From Actinoplanes xinjiangensis (lineage in GTDB: Bacteria > Actinomycetota > Actinomycetes > Mycobacteriales > Micromonosporaceae), in NCBI RefSeq assembly GCF_003148685.1, contig NZ_QGGR01000019.1:106990-170989 (forward strand): a stretch of DNA of 64,000 nt. Reading direction: 5' to 3'. The position numbers and the translations under genes are program-made. The notes beneath the pieces are model-generated. The model searched no databases. It saw only the letters and a list, made by a program, of their open reading frames with translations, and had not been told where the DNA came from. Shown here in pieces: positions 33,536 to 41,828 of this stretch (positions within the stretch are counted from its first letter, which is position 1; the number at the start of each line of letters is the position of its first letter).

Positions 33536-35053
33536 TCAGAGGATGCCCTTGATGAACCGGGCCAGCGGCTCCTGATGCACGGAGGGGATGTTCCAGTGGT
33601 TCTCCAGGTTCTCGGCCAGATGGTGCTCGGCCACCACCTCGCCGTCGCGGCGCGCCCGCACCACCGGGTGCAGATAACTGGCCCGGTGGGCGGTGGCGGC
33701 GTCGTTCTCGGCGATCCGCGGGACGGTGATGTCGAACGGGTCGACCAGGTCGTGGCCGGGCCCGTATTCGAGGGTGACCACGAACGCCAACGGCTCGGGC
33801 CGCAGGTAGGCGACCGGGATCTCCTCGTGGTAGGCGGCCCGCCCGTCGGCCACGGTGACCACGTCGGCCAGCACGGCGAACTGCTGCCACAGCGCGGACG
33901 TGACGTTGATCCGGGCGATGATCGCGTCGGTGATCGCCTCCGGGGTGGCGTCGACCGGCGTGGACGGCCACGGGATGTCGTGGTGGCGGCTGCGCAGAAT
34001 CCGGTACAGGGCGCGGACGGCGTACCGGAAACCGTGGATGAAGCCGTTGGTGGACTTCTTGAAATCACGCTGCTGTGACAGCGTGCCGGCGAAATAGAGA
34101 CCGGGGACGTTGACCGACTCGAATGCCGGGGTCTGCGCCGGGAACCGGTCGTCGATCACCAGTTCGGGCCGGGCCGACTCGTCGAAGAGGGACGCGTCGA
34201 ACTGGAAGCCGGTGGCCAGGATGATCCGGTCGTAGTCGATCTCGCGCAGGCGTTCGCTGGTCCGGGCGTACCGGAAGACGATCCGGAAGCCGCCGTCGTC
34301 GCGCCGGGTGATCTGCTCCACGGTGCCGTCCAGCACCGCGTTCTGCGACTTCAGCTGGTACGTGTCGAGGAAGTTGTTGTTGACCGCCCGCAGGTGCCCG
34401 ACGTAGTGGGTCTGCCAGGCCAGCCGGATCGAATGCGGCCCGGCCACGTGAATGGTCGAGGCCGTTTCGATCAGGGCGTCCGCGGTCTCGAAGGCGGAGT
34501 TCCCCTTGCCGACGATCAGGACCCGCTGGTTCTCGAAGTGGGCCGGGTCGACGCTGACCGTGTCGTAGCGTTCGCACAGTTCGGCGCCCTCGATCGGCGG
34601 CACGTAGAGCTTCGAGACGCCGGTGGCGACGACGACGCGGCGGGCCTGCCACGATCGATCACCGGCCACGACGGTGAACACCCCGTCCGCATGGGACACG
34701 CGGTCCACGCGCGTACCGAAGGCGATGTTCAATCCCTGGGCGAAATCGGCCAGATAGCGCACCAGGTCGTCGGCGCCCGGGAAGTATCTGCGGCTGTAGT
34801 TCTTGAACAGCAGAGCCGGGTCGTCGGTGAGCAGCGAGTTCCAGTCCGAGCGCAGATTGAACTCCGGGTCGTCGGAGCCGGTGAACACCTTGTTGATGGA
34901 GATCAGCGTCCGATGTCGCGGATAGCGGGTGAAGAACGTGCCCGGCGCGTCGCCGGCCTCCAGGACGACGTAGTCGTGGCCGTCGCGTTCCATCAGGGAG
35001 GCGAGCTGCAAGCCGGCGGGCCCGGCCCCGATGACGAGATAGTCGTGCGTCAT
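33536..35053 (-). CDS. FAD-dependent monooxygenase/oxidoreductase (paralogue 1)
   Basis: 505 residues. FAD Rossmann motif GAGPAG (residues 9-14), the ERYP-like FTRYPRHRTLISINK stretch and a second nucleotide-binding GKGNSA (about 182-187). This is the layout of flavin monooxygenases, closest in feel to the FOXRED2-like group. It likely uses NADPH and O2 on a small molecule; the substrate is unknown. It is divergent from the ammonia-lyase gene with 63 bases between. A second, clearly related protein lies at 39275, and both genes share a 21-bp motif at the same distance from ATG. Confidence 0.82.
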   Translation of the reverse strand: MTHDYLVIGAGPAGLQLASLMERDGHDYVVLEAGDAPGTFFTRYPRHRTLISINKVFTGSDDPEFNLRSDWNSLLTDDPALLFKNYSRRYFPGADDLVRYLADFAQGLNIAFGTRVDRVSHADGVFTVVAGDRSWQARRVVVATGVSKLYVPPIEGAELCERYDTVSVDPAHFENQRVLIVGKGNSAFETADALIETASTIHVAGPHSIRLAWQTHYVGHLRAVNNNFLDTYQLKSQNAVLDGTVEQITRRDDGGFRIVFRYARTSERLREIDYDRIILATGFQFDASLFDESARPELVIDDRFPAQTPAFESVNVPGLYFAGTLSQQRDFKKSTNGFIHGFRYAVRALYRILRSRHHDIPWPSTPVDATPEAITDAIIARINVTSALWQQFAVLADVVTVADGRAAYHEEIPVAYLRPEPLAFVVTLEYGPGHDLVDPFDITVPRIAENDAATAHRASYLHPVVRARRDGEVVAEHHLAENLENHWNIPSVHQEPLARFIKGIL

Positions 35054-35062
35054 GAGCCGGAA

Positions 35063-35083
35063 CGTACTGATCCGATTTCAGAG
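35063..35083 (-). promoter_or_regulatory. Shared 21-bp motif upstream of monooxygenase 1
   Basis: Read on the minus strand, this is CTCTGA-AATC-GGATCA-GTACG, ending nine bases before ATG 35053. The pattern CTCTGAnnTCnGATnnGTACG recurs at 39245-39265, also nine bases before the paralogue's ATG. No ribosome site lies between motif and start. It is probably a core promoter or operator common to both genes. Confidence 0.55.
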
Positions 35084-35116
35084 GGTTCTGAGAAGTCCTC
35101 ACTAGCGTCGGCGGCC

Positions 35117-36601
35117 ATGACGATCGAGGTGGATCTGGCGGCCCCGCTGCGCATCGCGGACCTGCACGCCGCCCGCGAGCCGATCACCGTGCTGGTCGGG
35201 CCGGCGGTCCGCGAGCGGGTGACGGCCGGGCGTGTCTTCCTGGCCAAGGTGCTCGGCGACGACCGGGCGGTCTACGGCGCCACCACCGGTTTCGGGGCAC
35301 TCGTCGGCTACGCGGGCCGCGCCGACCAGCGCGACCAGGCCGACAACACCCTCGCCCACCTGGGAGCCGGTCAGGGCCCCGACCTCGACCCGGACCTGGC
35401 CCGCGCCACCATGCTGGTCCGCGCGCACTCGCTGGCCCGGGGCGCCTCGGGTGTGTCGCCGCACGTCGTCGACGCCCTCGCGGCCGCGCTGGGCACGACC
35501 TTCGCGCCGGCGATGCCGCGCCTGGGCTCGGTCGGCGCGAGCGGCGATCTCATCCCGCTCGGCGCCGCGGCGCAGGCTCTGCGAGGGCGCGGACACGCCT
35601 ACCTGCACGGCGAGAGGCTCACCGCCGGGCAGGCCCTCCACCTGGCCGGCCTGGAGCCGCTGCCGCTCGACGGCCGGGACGCGCTGGCCCTGGTCAACGG
35701 CACGTCGCTGACCACCGCCGCGACCGCGCTCGCGCTGATGCGGATCCGCGCCTCGCACCGGGTGATCCAGCTGCTCACGTGCGTGCTCGCCGACCTGCTC
35801 GGCTGCGACCCGCAGTTCCTCGACGCGGGGCTGCTCGACGCGTACGGGCACGCGGGCGCGATCACGGTGGCGGCCCGGATGCGCGCGGCCCTCGACGGAG
35901 TGACGCCGTCCGGAACGCGGCCGTTGCAGGAGCCGTACTCGATCCGGTGCACACCCCAGCTGCTCGGCGCGGCCGAGGACGCGCTGCGCTACGTCGACGG
36001 CGTCGTCACGGCCGACCTGGCCGGTGTCAGCGACAACCCGCTGTTCTTCCCGGGCACCGACCAGGTCGTCCACGGGGGAAACTTCTTCGGCCAGCCCGCC
36101 GCCTTCGCCGCGGACGTCCTCACCATGGTCCTCGCGCAGCTCGGCAACCTGGCCGAACGCCAATTGGACCTGCTCGTCGACCCGGTCCGCAACGGCGGCC
36201 TCCCACCGATGCTCGCCGCCGGTCCCGGCCGGCAGCACGGCCTCCAGGGCGTCCAGCTGGCCTCGACCGCCCTGATCGCCGAGATCCGCCGCGACGCGAT
36301 GCCGGCGAGCATCCAGTCCCTGCCGACGAACCTCCACAACCAAGACATAATCCCCTTGGGTACGCAGTCCGCACTGCGCGCTCTCGATCAGTCCCGCCTG
36401 CTCAGCCTGATCACCGGCTCGCTGGCGCTCGGGCTGCGCCAGGCCACGCACGTCGGAGCACGCACACCTACCGCCCCCGCCTGCGCACGGATTCTGGACG
36501 CGCTGGCCGACGCGATCGCGCCGATCGACCCGGACCGCCCGCTGGAAGCAGAGGTCCGCCTGGCCGCCGAGATCGCCGAATCGCTGGCCGGGCCCGGATG
36601 A
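35117..36601 (+). CDS. Aromatic amino acid ammonia-lyase, tyrosine type (MIO enzyme)
   Basis: 494 residues. MIO-forming Ala-Ser-Gly is in SVGASGDLIPLG (about 140-150), the catalytic Tyr in YGATTGFGALV, with PYSIRCTPQLLG, SDNPLFF and HNQDIIPLGTQSA as conserved parts. At the selectivity position the sequence NTLAHLGAG aligns His-Leu with tyrosine ammonia-lyase (His-Leu), not Phe-Leu of PAL or Ser-His of histidase. It should make p-coumarate and ammonia from tyrosine. A tyrosine aminomutase is an alternative, since those share the pair. ATG 35117 is preferred. A much longer upstream open frame runs antisense to the monooxygenase and is not credible. Divergent from monooxygenase 1. Confidence 0.85.
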   Translation: MTIEVDLAAPLRIADLHAAREPITVLVGPAVRERVTAGRVFLAKVLGDDRAVYGATTGFGALVGYAGRADQRDQADNTLAHLGAGQGPDLDPDLARATMLVRAHSLARGASGVSPHVVDALAAALGTTFAPAMPRLGSVGASGDLIPLGAAAQALRGRGHAYLHGERLTAGQALHLAGLEPLPLDGRDALALVNGTSLTTAATALALMRIRASHRVIQLLTCVLADLLGCDPQFLDAGLLDAYGHAGAITVAARMRAALDGVTPSGTRPLQEPYSIRCTPQLLGAAEDALRYVDGVVTADLAGVSDNPLFFPGTDQVVHGGNFFGQPAAFAADVLTMVLAQLGNLAERQLDLLVDPVRNGGLPPMLAAGPGRQHGLQGVQLASTALIAEIRRDAMPASIQSLPTNLHNQDIIPLGTQSALRALDQSRLLSLITGSLALGLRQATHVGARTPTAPACARILDALADAIAPIDPDRPLEAEVRLAAEIAESLAGPG

Positions 36602-36667
36602 ACCGGTGTCAGTGCTGCGGGCCCGCCGGGACGACATGCCGGTTCCGGCGTCAACCTGGTTTTCGGG

Positions 36668-37249
36668 TCAGCATCGCCGCAACTTGGGGACGCCCAAGGT
36701 CGTCGCTGTCAGGCTGGCGGTGCTCGCGGGGTTTCCAGCGACACGCATGGTTTGGGCGATTTTCAGGTTCGTCGACGTGCCGCACGGGGCCCACACCGCC
36801 GGGCGTGGTACGGCGCTGGTCTTCCAGCCGCCGGTTCGCGGGCCCGTCGCTTTCCTGCTGACGCTTACGGTCCTTTCGGAGCCGGTGAACCACATGGCGG
36901 TGGAAAGGGTCGCGGTTGCGCCCGTGTTGAGGGTGACGGTGGCCTGATTGGACACCGAGGGAACCTGGTAGGTCCATCCGGCCGGGGTCTTCACTCTCAA
37001 GGTGAGGCTACAGTTTTTGTAGTCGTTGCCGGACACCCGGAAGGCGCTGTAGGCCAGGCTGAACGCGGTGCCGTCCTCGTTGGGCTGTGCGTCGGTGGTG
37101 TCGTGGGGGCAGCCGCTGCCGAAGGCACCCAGGATCGCCACGGTGAGCTTCGGTTGTTTCTGCGGCGGTGGGGGATCTGTCGAGGTGGACGGGGACACGA
37201 ACAGGGACGTGCCGACGAGCGTCGCCACGATTGCGTTCAGGCCATACAT
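36668..37249 (-). CDS. DUF4360 secreted protein (third of three)
   Basis: 193 residues. Short N-terminal hydrophobic signal (1-20), a Pro-rich stretch, then the DUF4360 core: FGSGCPHDTTDAQPNEDGTA, FRVSGNDYKNCSL, PAGWTYQV. The family has secreted beta-rich proteins of unknown function with paired cysteines; this copy ends in a C-terminal Cys like its paralogues. AAGGGG precedes ATG 37249. It is the most divergent of the three copies and is convergent with the ammonia-lyase gene. Confidence 0.78.
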   Translation of the reverse strand: MYGLNAIVATLVGTSLFVSPSTSTDPPPPQKQPKLTVAILGAFGSGCPHDTTDAQPNEDGTAFSLAYSAFRVSGNDYKNCSLTLRVKTPAGWTYQVPSVSNQATVTLNTGATATLSTAMWFTGSERTVSVSRKATGPRTGGWKTSAVPRPAVWAPCGTSTNLKIAQTMRVAGNPASTASLTATTLGVPKLRRC

Positions 37250-37360
37250 GGGGACCCCTTGGTTGTTCTTGGCGCTTGCCTGACGGCTCACTATCCACAA
37301 CACGGAAAGTCACCGGCCGGCCACAGGGAGCCCTGTCGTCGGCCGGTGGGCGTTCGGATG

Positions 37361-37948
37361 TCAGCACTGCTTCCAGGACAGGTTGAAAATCGTTGACGCC
37401 TGCGTATCGGTGTCGAGCAGCTCGGCGGAGCTCGAGGCGTTGCCGTTGACCCGCAGCGTGTTGTTGATGTTCAGGTTGAACGACTGGCTGCACGGCGCGT
37501 AGATCAACGTGTCGGCGGAGCTCATCGTGGTCCAGAGGCTGGTGTTCGGGCCGCTGATCGAGTTGTCGGCCGACGCGGTCCACGGGCTGCCGGTGAACCA
37601 TGCGTTCATCTGCAGCTTGGCTGACGACTTGTCCTGCAGGTCGGGCGTCACCCGGTTGATCACCGAGGTGACCGCGTAGGTCCAGCCCTGGGGTGCGGCC
37701 ACCCGGATCGTCATCTTGCAGTTCTTGTAGTCGTTGCCGTACACCCGGAACGCGCTGTAGGTCAGGCTGAACGCGGTGCCGTCCTCGTTGGGCTGCGCGT
37801 CGGTGGTGTCCTTGGGGCAGCCGCTGCCGAAGGCACCCATGACTTTGAGGGTGATCGTCGGCGCCGGCGCCGCCTGGGCCGCTGTCGGGAGAAGCGGGCC
37901 GATCAGTGCGCCCGCGAGGATTGCCGCCGCTTTCTTCGTACCGAACAT
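37361..37948 (-). CDS. DUF4360 secreted protein (second of three)
   Basis: 195 residues. Signal peptide 1-25 (ending AAQAA), DUF4360 core with FGSGCPKDTTDAQPNEDGTA identical over most of that stretch to the third copy, then YGNDYKNCKM and the C-terminal FNLSWKQC. AAAGGAG lies before ATG 37948. Located 111 bases before the third copy and 32 bases after the first, so probably one transcription unit on the minus strand. Function unknown; these proteins are probably exported and disulphide-bonded. Confidence 0.82.
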   Translation of the reverse strand: MFGTKKAAAILAGALIGPLLPTAAQAAPAPTITLKVMGAFGSGCPKDTTDAQPNEDGTAFSLTYSAFRVYGNDYKNCKMTIRVAAPQGWTYAVTSVINRVTPDLQDKSSAKLQMNAWFTGSPWTASADNSISGPNTSLWTTMSSADTLIYAPCSQSFNLNINNTLRVNGNASSSAELLDTDTQASTIFNLSWKQC

Positions 37949-37980
37949 GGGAACTCCTTTTCTCAGTAGTGGTGCCGGAA

Positions 37981-38580
37981 TTAGCACTGCTTCCATTTCA
38001 GGAAAAAGGTGGTCGACACGCGGGCGTCTTGAGCGAACAGCTCCATCGAGCTCGTCGCGGGTCCGGCGACCCGCAGCGTGTTGTTGAGAATCAAATTCGT
38101 CGACGCGCCGCAGGGGGCGAATATCTGTGCACTTGCGGTGCTGTCCGTCTGCCAGAAGTCGTCGTACGGGCCGTTGAAGGTTTGGTCCGCGCGCAGGGTC
38201 CACCGGAAACCGGTGAACCACGATGTCATCAGAATTCGGCCCGACGCGCCCTTGTCAAGAACACCGTAGCCGCGATTGACGACCTCGTACACCGAATACG
38301 TCCAGCCCGCAGGTATGCCGACCTTGATCTGGAGATTGCAATTCTTGTAGCTGCCGCCGGTCACCTTGAACTGGCTGAAACTCACGGAGAACGCAGTCTC
38401 GTCCGGCACGTCGGTGACGACGCTCGAACCGGACGGGCAACCGCTGCCTTTTAAGGTCAGGACCTTGAGGGTGACGAAGGGGTCCGTCAACCGGTCCTGC
38501 GCCTGCGCCGCCGATGGGATCAGCGGCAGCATCAGTGCCGCTCCGACGGCTGCGGCCATCATCCGCCTCAACCTGAACAT
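37981..38580 (-). CDS. DUF4360 secreted protein (first of three)
   Basis: 199 residues. Signal peptide 1-27 (ending SAAQAQ), DUF4360 core with KGSGCPSGSSVVTDVPDETA, GGSYKNCNLQ, PAGWTYSV, and C-terminal FFLKWKQC. AGAGAGG is upstream of ATG 38580. This copy has the GSGCPxGS spacing of the broader family, while the other two share a CPxDTTDAQPNEDGTA variant, so those two probably duplicated later. Confidence 0.82.
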   Translation of the reverse strand: MFRLRRMMAAAVGAALMLPLIPSAAQAQDRLTDPFVTLKVLTLKGSGCPSGSSVVTDVPDETAFSVSFSQFKVTGGSYKNCNLQIKVGIPAGWTYSVYEVVNRGYGVLDKGASGRILMTSWFTGFRWTLRADQTFNGPYDDFWQTDSTASAQIFAPCGASTNLILNNTLRVAGPATSSMELFAQDARVSTTFFLKWKQC

Positions 38581-39102
38581 GAGGATCCTCTCTCTACCTT
38601 CGACGCATGGAGATTGCAATATTGTCGGACACTTTACGTTCGCCTCGAAAACGGCGGTCACGTGCAATTTAGATGGCAGCGGCAACCCCGCTGTCGCCCG
38701 AATTCGACGCCCCACGAAGCCATCGTGGCCAGTCGCCGTCAGCCCGTAAAGGCCGTCAGGAAGATGAGTAACAGGCTGCTCGCCGGCTGCGCAGGAGATC
38801 CGCGATGTTGTGCACGATCAGGTGGTTGAGCCTGGCTGAAATATGATTCCTTCAACGCCGTGACTGCAGGCCTGAACTCGGCGTCCGTTTTGACGAACTC
38901 CCTCTCCGGGAAAGCCGGGCGCGCAGCGGGGGGACGCGAAAGGAAAGCCATCGAACATGCCAATTCGACGCGAAAACGGTATTGTCAGGGGGTAATTGAG
39001 AAACTCGATGCGCGCAGAGACCCGCGGAGCCGTGTCCGCGCACATCGATCATCGTTGTGACGGTCCGGCCTACAGCTCCGGCGCCGCCGAAGGCAGGTCA
39101 AC

Positions 39103-39172
39103 CGGATCGAAGCACTAAAACGTCCCCATGTACGGCCGCGCCAAACACGGCCTGCTCCGCCAGCGCGTCCTC
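39103..39172 (+). pseudogene. C-terminal transposase remnant (ISL3-like), frameshifted
   Basis: One frame reads RIEALKRP to base 39126, then after a one-base shift MYGRAKHGLLRQRVL (39128-39172). The run 'LKRQMYGRAG..LLR.RVL' is familiar from the C-termini of actinobacterial transposases, which I believe are ISL3-type. No inverted repeats or remaining enzyme body was found. Confidence 0.4.
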
Positions 39173-39244
39173 ACCCCGCTGGCGGCGAACGCGACGCCGC
39201 CACCATCGCCTGGCGGGGAGGCCGGCATCTCCCGGCTGAAAAAT

Positions 39245-39265
39245 CTCTGATTTCTGATTCGTACG
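39245..39265 (+). promoter_or_regulatory. Shared 21-bp motif upstream of monooxygenase 2
   Basis: CTCTGA-TTTC-TGATTC-GTACG, ending nine bases before ATG 39275. Same pattern and same spacing as at 35083-35063 for the paralogue. No Shine-Dalgarno sequence follows. Confidence 0.55.
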
Positions 39266-39274
39266 GTCGGCGGC

Positions 39275-40834
39275 ATGGCGCTTGACTACGTGATCATCGG
39301 GGCCGGGCCGGCCGGGCTTCAGCTGGCGGCTCTGCTGGAGGCCGACGGCAAGCGTGACTACCTGCTGCTGGAGGCCGCGGACAAACCCGGCGCCTTCTTC
39401 GAGCGGTATCCGCGCCACCGGACGCTGATCTCCATCAACAAGCCGCACACCGGCACCGACGATCCGGAGCTGAACCTGCGACTGGATTGGAACTCGCTGC
39501 TCAGCGACGATCGGGACCTGCTGTTCACGCGCTACACCGGACGCTACTTCCCGAACGCCGACACGATGGTGCGCTATCTGGGCGACTTCGCCGAGCGGAT
39601 GAAACTCCAGGTCCGTTACCACTCGCGGGTCACGCGGGTGAGCAGGGACGGGGATCTGTTCACCGTCGTCGCCGGCGACACGTCGTACACCGCGAAGAGA
39701 GTCGTCGTGGCGACGGGGGTCTCGCAGACCTATCGGCCCGACATTCCGGGGTTGGAGCTGGCCGAGGGGTACGACACGATGTCGGTCGACCCGCAGGACT
39801 ATCTTGATCAGCGGGTGCTCATCATCGGGAAGGGCAATTCCGCGTTCGAGACCGCGGACAACCTGATGGAGACGACCACGGTGATCCACGTGGCCGGTCC
39901 CCGCTCGGTGCGGCTGGCCTGGCGCACGCATTTCGTCGGCCACCTGCGCGCGGTCAACAACAACTTCCTCGACACCTATCAGCTGAAATCGGCGAACGCG
40001 ATCCTCGACGGCACGGTGCGGGGCATCGAGCGCGACGGCGACGGATTCAAGGTGACGTTCAGCTTCTCCCGGGTGAACGAGGTCGTCAAGGAGCTGCACT
40101 ACGACCGGGTTCTGGCGTGCACCGGATTCCGTTTCGACGCGTCCGTGTTCGACGAGTCGTGCCGGCCCGAGCTGGCCATCGACGACCGTTTCCCGGCACA
40201 GACCGAGGCGTGGGAGTCGGTGAACGTGCCCGGCCTGTTCTTCGCCGGCACGATCAGCCAGGTCCGGGACTTCAAGAAGTCCACAAGCGGATTCATCCAC
40301 GGCTTCCGGTACGCGGTGCGCGCGCTGCACAAGATCCTGGAGCGTACGTACGAGGGCACGCCCTGGCCGGCCGAGAAGCTGGACGGCACCGCGGAGGCGA
40401 TCACCGACGCCGTCATCGCCCGGGTGAACCGGACGTCGGCGCTCTGGCAGCAGTTCGGGTTCCTCGCCGACGTGGTGACGGTCGGCGGATCGGGCGCCCG
40501 CTATCACGACGAAGTGCCGGTGGACTGGTTCCTGCGGCACGGGCCGGCCACCGCCGACCACGACTACCGGGACGCGTTCGTGGTCACCCTGGAGTACGGC
40601 CCGGATCACGACAAGGTCGATCCGTTCGACATCAGCGTGGCCCGGATCGCGCAGGACACGCCCGGCCAGGCGCACGACGCCGCGTACCTGCATCCGATCG
40701 TCCGGCACTACCGTGACGGCGTGCTGGCGGCCACCCACCACCTGGCCGAGAACCTGGAGAACCGGTGGGACCGGCCGGAGGTGCACGTCGCACCCCTGGC
40801 CGCGTTCGTGGCCCGCCGGCTCGCCGGGTCCTGA
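39275..40834 (+). CDS. FAD-dependent monooxygenase/oxidoreductase (paralogue 2)
   Basis: 519 residues. Same architecture as the protein at 33536: FAD motif GAGPAG, FERYPRHRTLISINK, GKGNSAFETADN, and the shared block RAVNNNFLDTYQLKS. A 12-14 residue difference in length lies mostly in a loop near 405-425. The two proteins are plainly paralogues and may act on successive or alternative substrates. It heads a four-gene operon: oxidase (one-base gap), P450 (ATGA), antiporter (GTGA). Confidence 0.84.
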   Translation: MALDYVIIGAGPAGLQLAALLEADGKRDYLLLEAADKPGAFFERYPRHRTLISINKPHTGTDDPELNLRLDWNSLLSDDRDLLFTRYTGRYFPNADTMVRYLGDFAERMKLQVRYHSRVTRVSRDGDLFTVVAGDTSYTAKRVVVATGVSQTYRPDIPGLELAEGYDTMSVDPQDYLDQRVLIIGKGNSAFETADNLMETTTVIHVAGPRSVRLAWRTHFVGHLRAVNNNFLDTYQLKSANAILDGTVRGIERDGDGFKVTFSFSRVNEVVKELHYDRVLACTGFRFDASVFDESCRPELAIDDRFPAQTEAWESVNVPGLFFAGTISQVRDFKKSTSGFIHGFRYAVRALHKILERTYEGTPWPAEKLDGTAEAITDAVIARVNRTSALWQQFGFLADVVTVGGSGARYHDEVPVDWFLRHGPATADHDYRDAFVVTLEYGPDHDKVDPFDISVARIAQDTPGQAHDAAYLHPIVRHYRDGVLAATHHLAENLENRWDRPEVHVAPLAAFVARRLAGS

Positions 40835-40835
40835 C

Positions 40836-41828
40836 ATGAACCCGGTGTACGACGATTTCTTCGCCGGTGGGGCCGGTGAGGAGCGGACGCTGCGGGGCAA
40901 TCTCGCGGCGTACGACCGGCTGCGGATCGTTCCCCGGGTGCTGCGCGCCACCGGCGACCGCGACCTGCGGACCACCCTGTTCGGCACGGATCTGGCCACC
41001 CCGGTCCTGGTCGCGCCGACCGCGTTCCATCTGCTGGCCCATCCGGGCGGTGAGGTGGCCACCGCGCGGGGGGCGGCCGCCGCCGGAACCGCCATGGTGG
41101 TGAGCATGGCGGCGACCCAGCCGGTCGAGCGGATCGCCGGGGCCGGTGGCCCGTTGTGGTTCCAGCTCTACCCGCAGCCGGATCTGGCGTTCACCGCGGC
41201 GCTGGTGAAGCGGGCCGAGGCGGCCGGCTGCCGGGCGCTGGTGGTCACCGTGGACTCGCCGGTGTTCGGCCGCCGCGAACGGGATCTGCGCAACGGCTTC
41301 ACCGACCTGCCGGACGGGCTGGCCTGCGAGAACATGCGGGACGACACCGGGCGGGTGCGGAACATCGAGATGGACCCGGCGCTGGGCTGGGACCGGATCG
41401 GGTGGCTGCGCGGGATCACCGGGCTGCCGGTCCTCGTCAAGGGGATCCTGCATCCGCAGGACGCCCGGCTCGCGGTCGGGCACGGCGTGGACGGGGTGAT
41501 CGTCTCCAACCACGGCGGGCGGCAGCTGGACGGGGCGATCGCCACGATCGACGCGTTGCCGGCGGTCGTCGAGGCGGTCGGCGGGCGGATCCCGGTGCTG
41601 GTCGACGGCGGGATCCGGCGGGGTACGGACGTGCTCATCGCGCTCGCCCGCGGCGCGGCGGCGGTTCTTGTCGGACGGCCGGTGCTCGACGCTCTCGCCC
41701 GTGGTGGCGCGGACGGCGTACGGGATCATCTGCGGACACTGACGGCGGACCTGGACCACGTGATGGCGCTGGCCGGAGCGAAGCGACCGGCCGAGCTGAC
41801 CCCGGACCTGGTGGCGGTGGCCGGATGA
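40836..41828 (+). CDS. FMN-dependent alpha-hydroxyacid oxidase/dehydrogenase
   Basis: 330 residues, slightly shorter than glycolate or lactate oxidases (350-380). Conserved FMN and active-site parts: APTAFHLLAHPGGE, WFQLYPQ (Tyr), VTVDSPVFGRRERD, LVKGI (Lys), SNHGGRQLD (catalytic His and Arg) and LVDGGIRRGTDV. It oxidises an (S)-2-hydroxy acid to a 2-oxo acid. The group includes 4-hydroxymandelate oxidase of hydroxyphenylglycine synthesis, which fits the aromatic context but is not established. It starts one base after the monooxygenase stop and overlaps the P450 gene by ATGA. Confidence 0.87.
   Translation: MNPVYDDFFAGGAGEERTLRGNLAAYDRLRIVPRVLRATGDRDLRTTLFGTDLATPVLVAPTAFHLLAHPGGEVATARGAAAAGTAMVVSMAATQPVERIAGAGGPLWFQLYPQPDLAFTAALVKRAEAAGCRALVVTVDSPVFGRRERDLRNGFTDLPDGLACENMRDDTGRVRNIEMDPALGWDRIGWLRGITGLPVLVKGILHPQDARLAVGHGVDGVIVSNHGGRQLDGAIATIDALPAVVEAVGGRIPVLVDGGIRRGTDVLIALARGAAAVLVGRPVLDALARGGADGVRDHLRTLTADLDHVMALAGAKRPAELTPDLVAVAG

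Larger units (their letters stand above)
38581..39274. other. Long non-coding gap with lower GC
   Basis: About 690 bases without a credible gene. GC is lower than around it (for example 38615-38660 and 38960-39060), and several short frames of under 130 codons show no family features. It holds a transposase-like scrap at 39103-39172 and the monooxygenase promoter motif at 39245. This may be an old insertion site. Confidence 0.5.

Noticed and set aside
34394..35116. N-terminal extension of the ammonia-lyase frame
   Set aside because: 241 extra codons antisense to the monooxygenase; MIO enzymes begin near ATG 35117 and total length there (494) is normal.
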